From contig JASAND010021057.1 in assembly GCA_030248195.1 (NCBI GenBank), positions 23,614 to 87,613 of the forward strand: a stretch of DNA of 64,000 bases, read 5' to 3'. The position numbers and the translations under genes are program-made. This stretch comes from Trissonchulus latispiculum. Taxonomy: Eukaryota; Nematoda; Enoplea; Enoplida; Ironidae. Of this stretch, positions 12,141-23,266 are shown piece after piece. Position 1 is the stretch's first letter. Each line of letters opens with the position of its first letter. The notes beneath the pieces are model-generated. The model worked only from the letters and a program-made list of their open reading frames with translations, was not told the DNA's origin and made no database searches.

Positions 12141-14578
12141 TTCACTTTCGCTTTCATTTTGAGCGCATCTTCATTCAGTCTGGATTCAAACTTTGTACAA
12201 ATCGGTGGTTTGGGCTGATACGCTATTTTCTCTTACCGCGTCAGTTGTTTGGGATTTTTGGGTTGGGGGTTACCACCCCACTTGGCTATTTGGTCAAGGT
12301 TTGTTTATGAGTTTTTGTCAAACTTTATAAATTTTATTCAGTGCTTGCCCACCTTTTTCTATATCGTGTCGTTTTGTGAAAGTTTATTCTGAATTATGAA
12401 AATGTTATTTCGTGTTTGAAATCAGTTGAAACTTTGTATTTTTATTTTGTTGAAAGTAAACTCGTGTAAATTAGGGCCGTGTCGTCTATTCTTGGTAAGT
12501 TAGCGAATAAGTAGGGAGTATCAGACATATTACACACTCTTACACGAACCTCTAATCTTTATTGCAATCAAAATTATTTACTGAGAATTTCATAATTCTA
12601 CACTAGTGCTCAAGTCAGTCTTATAGTAAAAGATTTACGACAAAAGCCTCAGTGACTATCAGTTGGCGAACACTTTCACGAAATTATTCAATTTCGACAA
12701 AACACCACAAACCGTAAATGGAAGCGTAAAAGTCAATCTAATTTATATTAAAGACCCTCATGTCCAAGCTAAGCTTTATGTACATAGTTGATGGCAGCCA
12801 ATGCATTTTAGGAATAAATAAAAGGACTCAAACACTATTGATAGCGCATCTAATTGTAGGACAAATCTTAGATGATAGTCTGAAGACGCAGTTTCGAATT
12901 TATTCTCACCATCACCTGGGGGCAGTTCATAAAAATATTTCTCCACTAGAGTCGACTACTAGCAGAGTCTAGTAGCTAATTTGTTTCATAAATCTTTCCC
13001 GATCCGTGGTTTTGTGTGTTGCCTGTGTTGCCCACCCATAGGGGGGATTTGGACAGATTGAAAAACCCCACCTGGTTGGTATGCAGAAAAACCCTAACCA
13101 TTTTTAAGAGTTTGTGAGGCGTTGGTGTGGTTTGAACTGAGAATACGTGTCCGCAGGCAGTGTGCACTGCGGACCAGACGTCTAAGGGGGGCCTCCCCCG
13201 AACCCAAAATAGCCGAAACAACTTTTTGAGCTGCCTGAGGGGCATCGAAACGTGGCGAAATGAAATTGTCAAAATTACGACAGAGATTTGAATTTTCTAA
13301 ATGTTGGGGAGTGTGGAACTTTTCTGCGAATTGGGAAGTAATTTGGGAGGGTTCCGAAGCAGGCCCACCAAGCACTCTTACCTGGGTCTCCTCTGGCTCT
13401 GTGTATAATTTTGGCCCAAATTTTGCGAGGAAACTACGCCTGTATGTACGTGTTGATAAATACAACTCAGTGGGTGCCCCTCACGTATTTTGTAAGACCC
13501 CTGAAAAATTTAGGTTACCACTGGGGATTTCTCCTGAGGGGAAAATTTCCCCAGTGGTTTGATTACGCTTAGTACGAGGGGGAGGGGTTGGAGGCCGGAC
13601 AGCCCCCCGAAAAATTGTGGGGGAGGGACCGTATTTTGAGGGTGGGAGGGTTTTTGGTTTTGGAATTGGGGGGATTTTTGGTTTTGGGGTTGGGGGGTTC
13701 TCCCTGTGGTAAATCAGAATCAGTAATTGGGATGGGAGACCGGAGACGAAATCATAACTAGAGGGGGTGCAGGTTGAGGGATTTGTAAACTGAAATAGGG
13801 TGTATTATTTTGAAAATTCTGGAGGGATTTGGTAAATTTTGGGGGTAATTTGGGGAATTTTGTGGGAGATTCCGTAAATTTTGGGTGAATTTTGACCCCC
13901 CCCCTCCCCAGCTCCCCAGCTGGCAATTGCAAGCCCTCCTCCAGCCTGTTTGCGCTGAGCCCAAACAACACTGAGGGAGGTTGCAAAGACTAAGAATCCC
14001 CAGCTCCCCCAAAAGTTTGGGGGAATGAGACCCCCCGAATCACTTCCCCCCGCATCTGCTGACCGGCGACTTTTAAAAAAATGGCGATTTAAAAAGCTAT
14101 CAGTAATTTCCGGTACTTTTCGGAGCTTCGAAAAAAGGCGGGCTGTGTTGTCACGAAGTTTTTTCAAATAACGGGTAAGCAGGGGAGAAGAATCAGACAT
14201 GATACTCAAATGAAACGGTCGCCAGTTTGTGCAGTTGTAAAAACTCAATAAAGGCGACTGAATTTTGAATAAAGATTTGCAGGTCTAATTTAAGAGTGTG
14301 TTCATGCCTCAGTCCCTCCTACGCTTATTCCTACTCAACTAAAGTAGACGACAACAGCCCTTTTACTGGTTTTAGCACAATAAGTTTGACAATAATCCAA
14401 AAATATCAAGACAATGTTCATGCGAATTCAGACGATTTTACAAAGGGGATATAGACATAAAAAATGGGCAAGCACCAATATATTTATTACGAAACTTGAC
14501 AAAATACGAGCGGGAGTGTAACAAACCTGAGGGGGGTTTTACTACCAATAGACTTTCCCAAACAATCTCCAATGCAGG
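12141..14578. other. Non-coding stretch with G-rich block
   Basis: 12141-13000 is AT-rich. 13000-14070 is unusually G-rich on the + strand with many GGGG runs, including repeated GGGTTTTTGGTTTTGG-type words at 13640-13700. A hairpin with arms ACCACTGGGGA / TTCCCCAGTGGT sits at about 13518-13560. Long overlapping ORFs on both strands here (for example - strand 13094-13465) reflect base skew and match no family that I know. Confidence 0.4.
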
Positions 14579-16335
14579 TGTCACAGCCTAATCCTTCCCC
14601 CGGCTGATTTTTCCCCCCGGAAAAATGGGCCTAGGCTAATTTTTCCCCCTCGGAAAAATTAGACTAGGCCAATTTTTCCCCCCGGAAAAATGAGCCTAGG
14701 CTGATTTTTCCGTTTTTACTTTTCCCCCGGAAAAATCAGCCTAGGATGATTCCTCCCCCAGGAAAAATTAGCCTAGGCTGACCTTTCCCCCATGAAAGCT
14801 TAGGCTGGGATTTCGTCCCGGAAAAAATCAGCCTAGTCTGCACTTTCTCTCCTAAACATCAGCCTAGTTGTCCCTTATTGTCAAGAGAGGGATAAATCAA
14901 GTCACAGGAAAAATAAAACAAATCCTCAGCAAGGTTAAGCCCCTCTGCAAGAGGAAAAAGCTCCTGCTGAAAGGAAAAGGTAAGACCCCTGAGCGATTTT
15001 AAACAAAAATAGCAGACGATAATTTAATAATTTCCATTTTGTAATAATTGTTTTCAAAAGTTTAGAAAGTTAGCAGTTTTCATTAACTGTGGGCTAGACA
15101 CTCTTAGCATTTTTCTAGGTATAACTACGAAAACATATGAAAGGTACTCGCAAATTTTGCAGAAAGAATACATACGAAATGAACCTTAACACTAACAACG
15201 AAGCTTTGACTGCTTCTACTTCGTCTGGATATCAGTTTTCAGCAAACCGTTGTGCGCGTCTGCTGGAACCTAGCAAAGATGTCCCTCAAGAGAAAGATAG
15301 GTGACCTTTATGCTAATGTGATTAGACAAACATAAAAATGTCGCTTTAAACTAACGTATTAAAGGTCAATAGACAAGCGAATATGAAACAATAGAAAACT
15401 GCTTACCTTGTTGCACGAAAACCGTAGTACAAAAAATATCAAAGATTTCAAGAAACCGCAGGAATAAGCAAATGATATCAAGATGATATTAACCAAAATA
15501 ATAATGACGACAGTTTTATTAAGCATTGTTCAGATTACGTTAATTTATATGATAAACACTGAATTCAATGAGGTAACATGTTTACTATATTTAGATTTTG
15601 CACATTTTCAAAACACAACAAGTAATGTTTTAATAATCTGTTGTTAGTAGCTGTTAATTTGAAACCTGGGGCCAGTTTCATAAAAACCTTCTCGAGTTCT
15701 CGAGTTCTCAAGTTCTCGAGTAGTCTGTTTTCAGTAACAAAAACCTCTTCTCTATTAAAAATTATATGTAAAAGTATCTACGGAAAATTTTATGGTGATT
15801 TATTCAGTAAATTATGCACGTTATTGAAGCAGGAAGAAGAAATTTACAAATTTATATTTTAAAAAATTTCTCGAGTAGGTCTCAAGTTGGCGAAATTTTC
15901 TCTGGTCGAAATCGACCAGAGAACTTGACTCGAGAACTCGAGAACTTTTTCAGCGCGTCTTTCAATGGGACTTGCGGATCACGAAAACTTTCAGCGTAGT
16001 TAGGCTACTAGACTCGAGAACTCGAGAACATTTTTATGAAACTGGCCCATGAATGTTTTAGAGAAGTAGCATCGAGTACTCCACATTTCTGCCGGAAGAA
16101 GTTAGCACATTATTTTTCTGGGTACAATTACAGGCTCATAGGCTGATTTTCAGGGGAGAAAGGTCAGCCTAGGCTGATTTTTCCGGGGGGAAAAGTAAAA
16201 GCGGAAAAATCAGCCTAGGCTCATTTTTCCGGGGGGAAAAGTTGGCCTAGTCTAATTTTTCCGAGGGGGAAAAATTAGCCTAGGCCCATTTTTCCGGGGG
16301 GAAAAATCAGCCGGGGGAAGGATTAGGCTGTGACA
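14579..16335. mobile_element. Transposon with long terminal inverted repeats, 4-bp target duplication
   Basis: The ends are TGTCACAGCCTAATCCTTCC and its reverse complement, and the inverted similarity runs almost unbroken for roughly 190 bp into each arm. CAGG flanks both sides (14575-14578, 16336-16339), a 4-bp target duplication. Each arm is itself made of repeated modules in which AGCCTAGGCT is bracketed by GGAAAAAT and ATTTTTCC, at least five per arm, so each arm can also fold locally. No transposase frame is present, so it is non-autonomous. Superfamily not assigned. A second element (15668-16048) sits inside it. Confidence 0.85.
15668..16048. mobile_element. Nested MITE with GGGCCAGTTTCATAAAAA ends
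   Basis: The terminal repeats start GGGCCAGTTTCATAAAAA on both sides, followed by stacked TTCTCGAG repeats. A further inner hairpin, GGTCGAAATCGACC, lies at about 15902-15915. The flanks are CTG and ATG, compatible with a decayed 3-bp target duplication. The G-G-G...GTTTCA-T-AAA style of end is typical of PIF/Harbinger-type elements, which is inference. It lies inside the 14579-16335 element and must therefore be younger than it. Confidence 0.75.
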
Positions 16336-16339
16336 CAGG

Positions 16340-17984
16340 CGCAAAAGGTGTAAAAGACAGAAGCGCAAAAACCGCCTACGTGTGAAGTCCCAAAATTGAT
16401 ACTGGAATACTTGGATTTGGAGAATAAAGAAATTAGCCAGGCCTGCCTTGGACTTTACACAGAAGAGCAATTTAGAAGAAAATTTGCATAAGGTTAGCAC
16501 TCACTTTTGTACATGAAATCAAGGAAATATTCCACACCGCGGTCCCTGAATGGAATTGAAAATAAACAAAAAGTGTTAAAACAGGACCTTCACAATAACT
16601 AAAAGAACAGTTAAATGATCGCCTTTTACTTGGTCTGGAATGAGCCTATGCAGGTATATGAGAAAATTAAAGATCATTCTTTATAAATATTTGCTGCTCA
16701 TTGTGCGTCCGTGTTTAGAATTGGCAGAATCGTTGAATTCAATCATCATTACTAAACACTAAAGAGGTTTACTATTCGTGCTGCTACATAGTAGGCGTTA
16801 CTGTTATGACTGGTCATAATTCGTATTGTTCTTGGTGTCGCCAATCGCCAGTAGTTCTCGAATAACCCAATTTCCCTGTGAAAACAAGTGGTTTTGAATT
16901 TAACAGAATAATCTATTTGCTCAAGCTAAAACTAAACTGCTCCAACCAACTCTTTGTGTACGCACTCGGCCACCCCTTTGCACTGAGTTAGTTAGCTAGC
17001 TATGTAGTTGAAAATTGGTAAGAAAATGGTACGGAGGGAGTCAGCCCGTCAAATTATGACTTAAACTTTAGGTGCTTACATTATAAATATGTACATAGTC
17101 TAGTCGTAGGTAAAATTTGCTTAATAGTTACTGTGCAAGAGTCCTCGAAGATGGCATTAATAGGTCAAAGTCCTTGAAAGAGTAACGAATGTACTTTTTA
17201 TGACGATTAATGGCTTTCGGCCTCACCTTCGAAAACAGAAACCAAGGTAAGACAAGAAGAAAACAAAAAGTTAACGAAAAGGACCTAAAATAAGATTAGG
17301 AAATAACATGCATCGTGTGAAAATCGTCACTCTTTTCTGCAAACTTTCTGAATCTTTAAGAAAAGGGCTGCATGTGTAATGAAGTTGCTTTAATCTGAAT
17401 TAAAATTCGCTTTTCTTTATTCTTTGTTCCACCTAGTTGGGTAGGGTCTGGCAGCAACTTATTCCTTTACACAAATGGATTGGTCTTGATCCAGTGGTCT
17501 TGTCCAATATCGGTGCCCTAGATTAAACACCTTCCAAGGCACACTTAAGTTTAATAAGAATTAATATAATTCTCAACAATTATAATGATTGTATAATAGG
17601 AGAATAATATACAATGATAACGATAATATCAATAGTAGGGTGAGACTGTCAACAGAGTACAGAAAATTAGAGATTCAAAATACAGGTTACAAAATTGCCA
17701 GAGTTGCCAGTTTTAGATTGAACCCTTTTGACTGTTATTAGGTTGAGGGACAAGACTTTGGATTCGGACTCTTTATCGTTACTTCTTCTTCTTCTCTTTC
17801 TGTACCACTATTCTCACCTATTATTCTTTGCTGCTAAACTCTGTGCTTTCCCTATATGCTTGTGTCTGTGCGGTCTATCTCTTTATCAGTCCTTTAGAAC
17901 AAGGACAATAATAATGATATTAATAATAATAATAGTAATAATTAATGATAATGATAGTTAGCAGGCACACGCACAATTCCGGTC
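16340..17984. other. AT-rich stretch, no gene seen
   Basis: No coding-like frame. A degenerate AAT/ATA trinucleotide tract lies at about 17907-17955. Confidence 0.5.
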
Positions 17985-18862
17985 CTTGGGTGAGCCCAAG
18001 AATGCTGTTCCAATCTCCTATAACGGAGCGCACAGCGCCCTGTTCCCGGATGCTATTCGGAAAGCCTGAGGGGGTCTAACACAGGGGTCGGTCTGGTTGG
18101 GAGGTACCGGGTACGGTTATATAAACTTCAACAATTAATTAATTGAAATTATTATATTATCTTCTTTTAGGTCTTCCTAGTCTGTCTTCCGTCTAGTCCT
18201 CGCTATCAATTTCACAGGATCGAGAGAGTTACTTAACTTTAAAGCAGACCAATGGGGACATCCAACCCCAGTAGAGTAAGAAGAGCAGAGATCATCATTT
18301 TAAATCAAATATGATATTGCTTAGTGAATTTCTAGCACAAAAGGTTCAGTTTTAGTCTTGGTTTGGTTTTTCAAATGGAAACCCAAATTTCAATCACCAA
18401 AATAGGTTTTAGTTTATACCCAACGATTCCGGTGCGGACTAGGTTTGTCTCTGCCTCAAAGATTCAGTTACTCTCCAACCAATAAGAGTACCTACAGTTA
18501 TGAGATCCAAACGTCCTTTGACTGATAATGATACTGAGCACTCCTGGCTCCTGACCAACAATACTGATTCTAACACGGATAATCACTGCTAACCAGAGGC
18601 AAGATTGACGTCTTCAGGCAAGAGATCCAATGATTTCGCACCTGAATCAAATGGGTTAAAACCCATTAGTTACACAATTATGGTGCAGGATTCGAACCCA
18701 ACAACCATTACTCACGTTCTGGCTTTCTGAGATCAAAACTGAACTTGTTAGATTTAAATTAGTCATAATAAGGGAATTTTCTGACGTTTTCGATACAGAA
18801 TTGAAAGATTCGAACACTGCATTAATGTTCTGGAGGTATTTTAACAAAAGTGTTGTTTTTAG

Positions 18863-18894
18863 GCAATTTCCTGCAATTCCATGCAGGAAATTGC
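18863..18894. repeat. Perfect 13-bp hairpin
   Basis: Arms GCAATTTCCTGCA and TGCAGGAAATTGC, six-base loop. No T-run follows, so not an obvious Pol III or Rho-independent-type terminator. Confidence 0.9.
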
Positions 18895-19351
18895 AATAAC
18901 AATGTGATTTTACTTCGTACATTCCGTTTCTGCACTGTTCCAGGTTGGAACACTAGGATGAACGTAGATCCGTAATTTGTAACAGCTTGACACTAACGAG
19001 ATAATTTGTGGTTGTTCTTATACTTGCGTAATATAATCACGTAATTTTCATAACAACATCAAGACATTTGGGGCCCCTTTCTGGCCCCAGAGTTCAGGGC
19101 AGTAACAACTCCCTATTAATGAAATATCACATGATTTGAAACCAAAACAGTCAAAGATAAAAAGGTTGGTTTGTTTAGAAGATGGTTCGTTTTACCCTAT
19201 CCATACTTCTTACGTAACTAGTTAATGCTATTATTATTTCAGACACAAGATCAACTTCTGCATTATATTGCATAATTCCTGCGTTTTGCTGATCACTATT
19301 GCCATTTTGAAGAATTGCTATAGACTAATGCCTAGTATTAACCATTGATTA

Positions 19352-19378
19352 AATCGGGCTGATTTTGTCAGCCCGATT
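19352..19378. repeat. Perfect 11-bp hairpin
   Basis: Arms AATCGGGCTGA and TCAGCCCGATT with a five-base loop TTTTG. Confidence 0.9.
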
Positions 19379-19690
19379 ACTTGTTGGGAACACTAAACTT
19401 GACAATAGCTTAGCGAAGCGGGCACAAACACTAGGTATGACTTGATATTAGACATAACTCAAATATCAACTAGATCTTGACTGGAACTGGGTTGGTGTTC
19501 GGAAAAATGGCAAGAGTGACATAATTTATAGATTTAGGAACAAAAATTATACGCAGTATGCAATACAATTCCTAATGTCAGTCGTACAATAACTACTATA
19601 GTTTCTTGCACTAAAGGTTCCACATTCATATCTTAGAGATAAAGTATTCTAGCTAATACAATCTCGACTATTCGTGGGCTTCCTTTCATG

Positions 19691-19737
19691 CGATTCGTCC
19701 GCCCTCTTAACGAAGAGTGACTTACGCGGACGAATCG
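19691..19737. repeat. 12-bp hairpin with an inner hairpin in its loop
   Basis: Outer arms CGATTCGTCCGC and GCGGACGAATCG enclose an inner CTCTT / AAGAG stem (19704-19717), giving one extended fold. Confidence 0.9.
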
Positions 19738-20711
19738 AGGGTTTTCCCCTTATGGCAAATAGTAATAACCTGATACGGAGTTCCTGGTAACTCTAGGTCA
19801 ATACCATGTACCTCATTTGCATATCTGACCTATTGGCATTCACGAGCGCTTCCATTCAGCATTCCGCAACCATGTAACTCAACCATTTTAAGCGAACTTC
19901 GTAACCTTTCTGCATATTACCGGAATTTTAAACGTGTTTCCACTATTTGTTCGTTCCCACTTGACATAGATACGTATTAACTAAAACACATTCGAAACCT
20001 TCGTTAATACTTTAATTAACATTTGCTCGTCAATCATTAATGCTGCTTACGTAAAACTAAACTATCACTCACACGTACACACACGCAAACATACATATTA
20101 ATCAAGTTATTCAACTAAAAACTATTGATGTATAATTATATCATAAACTAAGCCATCTTAACTTTGATTACTCGAACAACATTTATACGCTATTTAAAAC
20201 TTATCCAGCAATTATTCACATAACTTTTATACTGCATTTAGACTAGCATGCACTCATACGAGATTAGGATCGTCCATGCACACAAATACAGATTATACTT
20301 TATTCCTGCCTAATATCTGAGTTTCATTCATATTGGCAGAGCTCACAACCTTCATCAAACAGAAGGAGCTTCCGCGAGTTACCACACACGGTCAGGATCA
20401 CAGAAATACCTTTTCATTCATAAACACACACGATCGCAAAATTTCCTAGCTAATTATTACTTAACTACTTCTAGTTGTCAACATGGTTACCACTGTGAAT
20501 ACAGCAAAACCTAATAACGTAATTTCTTAGCTACGATTTTAAATGTATCCTAAGAAATAAATGTATCCTAATAATAACTACTAAATTTTTTGAACTTTGT
20601 GAAAACTTTGGTGCGAGCTTTAACGTCTTAAAACTCGACTTTTAGCGCAGAAGTTTAGGGAATTTGTGGTATTTTGGAAAAATAATTTGGGAATTTTACG
20701 AAAGCCATGTG

Positions 20712-20738
20712 AGTAATGATTGCCAAGCAATCATTACT
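20712..20738. repeat. Perfect 12-bp hairpin, 3-base loop
   Basis: Arms AGTAATGATTGC and GCAATCATTACT with loop CAA. Confidence 0.9.
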
Positions 20739-20983
20739 ACAAAAACGACTACAACACAATATTAACGTTAATACATAAAAGAATGGGCAGGGAAGCCGGT
20801 CATTCCCTTTTAAAACCTCTTAATAATTAGTTAAAATAAAACAGCTCATAGCTTTAAGAATTCGAGTCAGACGTCCTAGATTTTTAAGACCTATTAATTT
20901 GGAACCGACCTAAAGCTGAAACAAACGGCATAGTACACAACAGTAAGACTTTCTTGGTTAACTGCGCCTTGATTAACAATATG

Positions 20984-21006
20984 GCCGGCAACTCCTAGTT
21001 GCCGGC
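20984..21006. repeat. Perfect 10-bp hairpin, 3-base loop
   Basis: Arms GCCGGCAACT and AGTTGCCGGC with loop CCT. Confidence 0.9.
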
Positions 21007-21238
21007 TGTGGGGAACAAACGTTAAAACTAGCTTTTTTAAGGGTCATATTTTCGGAGACCCACTAACTTACTCCTAAAAGGTGGGGTCCCCACTCATTTC
21101 TTCCCAAAAGGTTACAAAATACACTATTATTCCCTGGCCTCTAAGGCCCTAATAAAAACTACAATTCACAGGTCGTGGCTTGACCCAAAATTTGCATAAA
21201 ACTTAACATGAAATTAAAAGAGCTAGGCAAGTCTCAAG

Positions 21239-21395
21239 ACCCCCATCGCACAGGAGGAGTTTACATGAGCTGCCTTTTAAAGAGAAATCATAAAGGTAAA
21301 AGGTGAAATAATAATTAAGGGGCAAAACTCAAAACCTCCATCGAACAGGAGGGGTTTACTTGAGCTGCCCCGAAACAGGAAATCATAAAATAAAA
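21239..21395 (+). repeat. Two-copy tandem repeat, about 85-90 bp
   Basis: Two diverged copies share the order CTCAAGACC(C/T)CCATCG, ACAGGAGG, GTTTAC, TGAGCTGCC and AAATCATAAA. They lie just before the GGCC hairpin array. Confidence 0.75.
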
Positions 21396-21449
21396 ATCTA
21401 AGAATAAATAAAAATTGGCCTTGGGCCCACTCATGCTAGAAAACTAAAG

Positions 21450-21760
21450 ATTGGCCAGAAGGCCTCGCGTCAAAAAGAGAAAAAGTTCTGCCCGTAGGCT
21501 CCAAAAGGGACATAAAAAGACTTGGCCCGAAGGCCCATATAATATAGAAAAATTGGCCGAAAGGCCCAAAAAATACATGTATAAACTTTTGGCCCGAAGG
21601 CCCACAATAATAGGAAAATATGGCCAAAAAGGCGGCCTTAGAAATCCTAGATTTTTATCCTCGTTTCGAATTTTGGCCGGGCATAGAAAACCCATTCGGC
21701 CCTCAATTGTGTGTGTTCGCTGTGAAACTCAACTTTCTTCTCTAGCCCGAAGGCTAGAAA
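21450..21760. repeat. Array of small GGCC-loop-GGCC hairpins
   Basis: The word TTGGCCCGAAGGCCCA and variants (GGCCAGAAGGCC, GGCCGAAAGGCC, GCCCGTAGGC, GGCCAAAAAGGC, AGCCCGAAGGCT) occurs at least seven times at 25-70 bp spacing, in AT-rich DNA. Each copy can form a four-base GGCC stem with a short loop. Stem changes in some copies are paired (AGCC...GGCT). The surrounding ORFs on both strands are by-products of this array. Confidence 0.8.
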
Positions 21761-21863
21761 AGTCCCTAATCTTTTCGCCTAACTGGCTTGCTAACAGGGT
21801 GTGCTTGTTCTCCGTGCCAAAACTCTGACACACAGCGGAGACACACCAAACGGGAGGGGGAAA

Positions 21864-21883
21864 AGCAACCTCCTGAGGTTGCT
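21864..21883. repeat. 20-bp near-perfect palindrome
   Basis: AGCAACCTC and GAGGTTGCT with two bases between. Confidence 0.9.
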
Positions 21884-21919
21884 GCTCAAGCGAACACTGA
21901 GCTTTGGAAAAATTTCGGG

Positions 21920-22016
21920 ACCGAGCTGACAGCTCTCTGACAGCTCGGTGACAGGTCATTAAATCGGGTTGTGGCGGACTTTCCTTTTGTTTTCAAGGCA
22001 AACCTTCTAGAAGGTT
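21920..22016. repeat. Hairpin plus 16-bp palindrome
   Basis: Arms ACCGAGCTG and CAGCTCGGT (21920-21949, 12-base loop), then the perfect palindrome AACCTTCTAGAAGGTT at 22001-22016, followed by a similar imperfect one. Confidence 0.85.
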
Positions 22017-22379
22017 CTAAAACTTTCTAGAAGCTTACCACCTTTCGCACGTGGGGCGCAGCGGCGGGCTGAGCCAGCTGGCCATCAGGGGTCGAAATTA
22101 ATGAGATTTAGAAAATATTACCCCCCAACTGACCCATTTTTGATAAATTTTGCGTGCTGAAACTTGGCGAAACTTTGCTAAATTTTCTTTAACACGTAAA
22201 GGTAACCAAAGGGAAAACTTCGTGAATTTTCGTAACTTTGCCGAATTATTACGCTAGATATATATTTTTCTGTGAGTTAAAACTTACATCATCATAAACT
22301 ACGTACTTGTCTACCTAATTCTAGCTATTCATATTACTTTTCATATTATTAATGAGGGAGATTAGCCCCCTCTAATTGG

Positions 22380-22767
22380 TATGACTTGGGCTGATACTAC
22401 TATTTTCTTTCCTTTTCTTTGTTGGCCTTGTCCTCGGCCAAAAGTTCAAGCCAGGACAACTGCTAGGCCCTGGAAGAAAGAGGCCTAGCAGAATAGAAAG
22501 GAAAAGAAAACAACACCTGACTAAGGTGTAGTCTAGGAGGTAGACAACCTCCTAGACAATAAAAAAGGAAAGGTTTGACTTAAGTAAAAAAACCAAGTGA
22601 AAGAACCTTTTTAGAACACTCCTTTTTGGAGTGATAAGATTACGAAATAAAAAGTAATCTTACAAAAACTTTTTTGCTTATAACATTCTTATTTTTGGGA
22701 GTTGAAAAGTCGGGTTTGCATTTTTGGAATCAGGATCAAATTCTCTTTCATATGAGCCCAAGTCATA
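22380..22767. mobile_element. 388-bp unit made of consecutive hairpins within a terminal inverted repeat
   Basis: The unit is closed by a 13-bp inverted repeat, TATGACTTGGGCT (22380-22392) and its complement (22755-22767). If the outer TA is a target duplication this is a MITE of the Tc1/mariner kind. Inside follow successive stems: TTGGCC/GGCCAA (22422-22441), CTGCTAGGCC/GGCCTAGCAG (22460-22491), ACACCT/AGGTGT (22513-22529), GTCTAGGAGGT/ACCTCCTAGAC (22531-22557), AAAGGTT/AACCTTT (22569-22610), CACTCC/GGAGTG (22617-22633) and TAAGATTAC/GTAATCTT A (22635-22662). No ORF. An RNA copy would be a string of stem-loops. Confidence 0.75.
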
Positions 22768-23266
22768 TTTCGGACCAAAATTACAAAATTTAACCAAATA
22801 TTGACTAAATATCACTAAATAACATTTATTAATCTTATCTAACAACGTACTTAGCTATTCAGTACCTAATATTGAACCATCTTCTAACAATTTGCTATTT
22901 TCGATGATTTTTTGGTATTAATACTCTTTATTGGCATTTAGTTCTCGATATTCATTTTTAATCTTTATGAAACTCCTTTCATTACACATGCATGCTGCCA
23001 TCTGTTACGTATAATGACACCAGAGACAAGACAAAACTGAAAGGTGCGTAAGGCTGTCTGTTGCTCAGGAATCTGAAACGATTGTTTTGGACACTGAATA
23101 CATTTCGAATAAAATTGAAACGGTCTAAAACCAGAAATACACAAAGAACACTTTGTATGAAACGGAAAATGGTGTAACCGCGAAGAATTTAACCAATCAG
23201 ATGAGGTTCCTACGTGCGAAAATGTAGAAATCCGTGACTATCCGTTTTGACCCAAAGCGACCCCCC

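Larger units (their letters stand above)
17985..22767. other. Hairpin-dense block of unknown nature
   Basis: Across this 4.8-kb block perfect short-loop inverted repeats recur at a density not seen elsewhere in the window. Checked examples: 17985-18000, 18650-18667, 18863-18894, 18936-18952, 19069-19089, 19352-19378, 19442-19469, 19691-19737, 19794-19832, 20712-20738, 20984-21006, 21081-21093, 21864-21883, 21920-21949, 22001-22016, and the chain in 22380-22767. The arms differ in sequence from one another, so this is not one repeated palindrome. No ORF of note. It could be the remains of one large element or a structured non-coding transcript; neither is shown. Confidence 0.6.

Noticed and set aside
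13094..14248. Several 84- to 147-residue ORFs on the - strand
   Set aside because: Lie in G-skewed DNA; proline/glycine-rich artefacts without recognisable domains or splice structure.
18675..18705. - strand GGTTCGAATCC suggesting a tRNA T arm
   Set aside because: No matching A box, D arm or acceptor stem could be assembled around it.
21450..21760. CRISPR array
   Set aside because: Repeats are short, variable and irregularly spaced, with no conserved spacers, and the genome is animal.
21436..21959. Overlapping ORFs up to 125 residues
   Set aside because: Produced by the GGCC hairpin array and neighbouring hairpins; both strands are open for the same reason.
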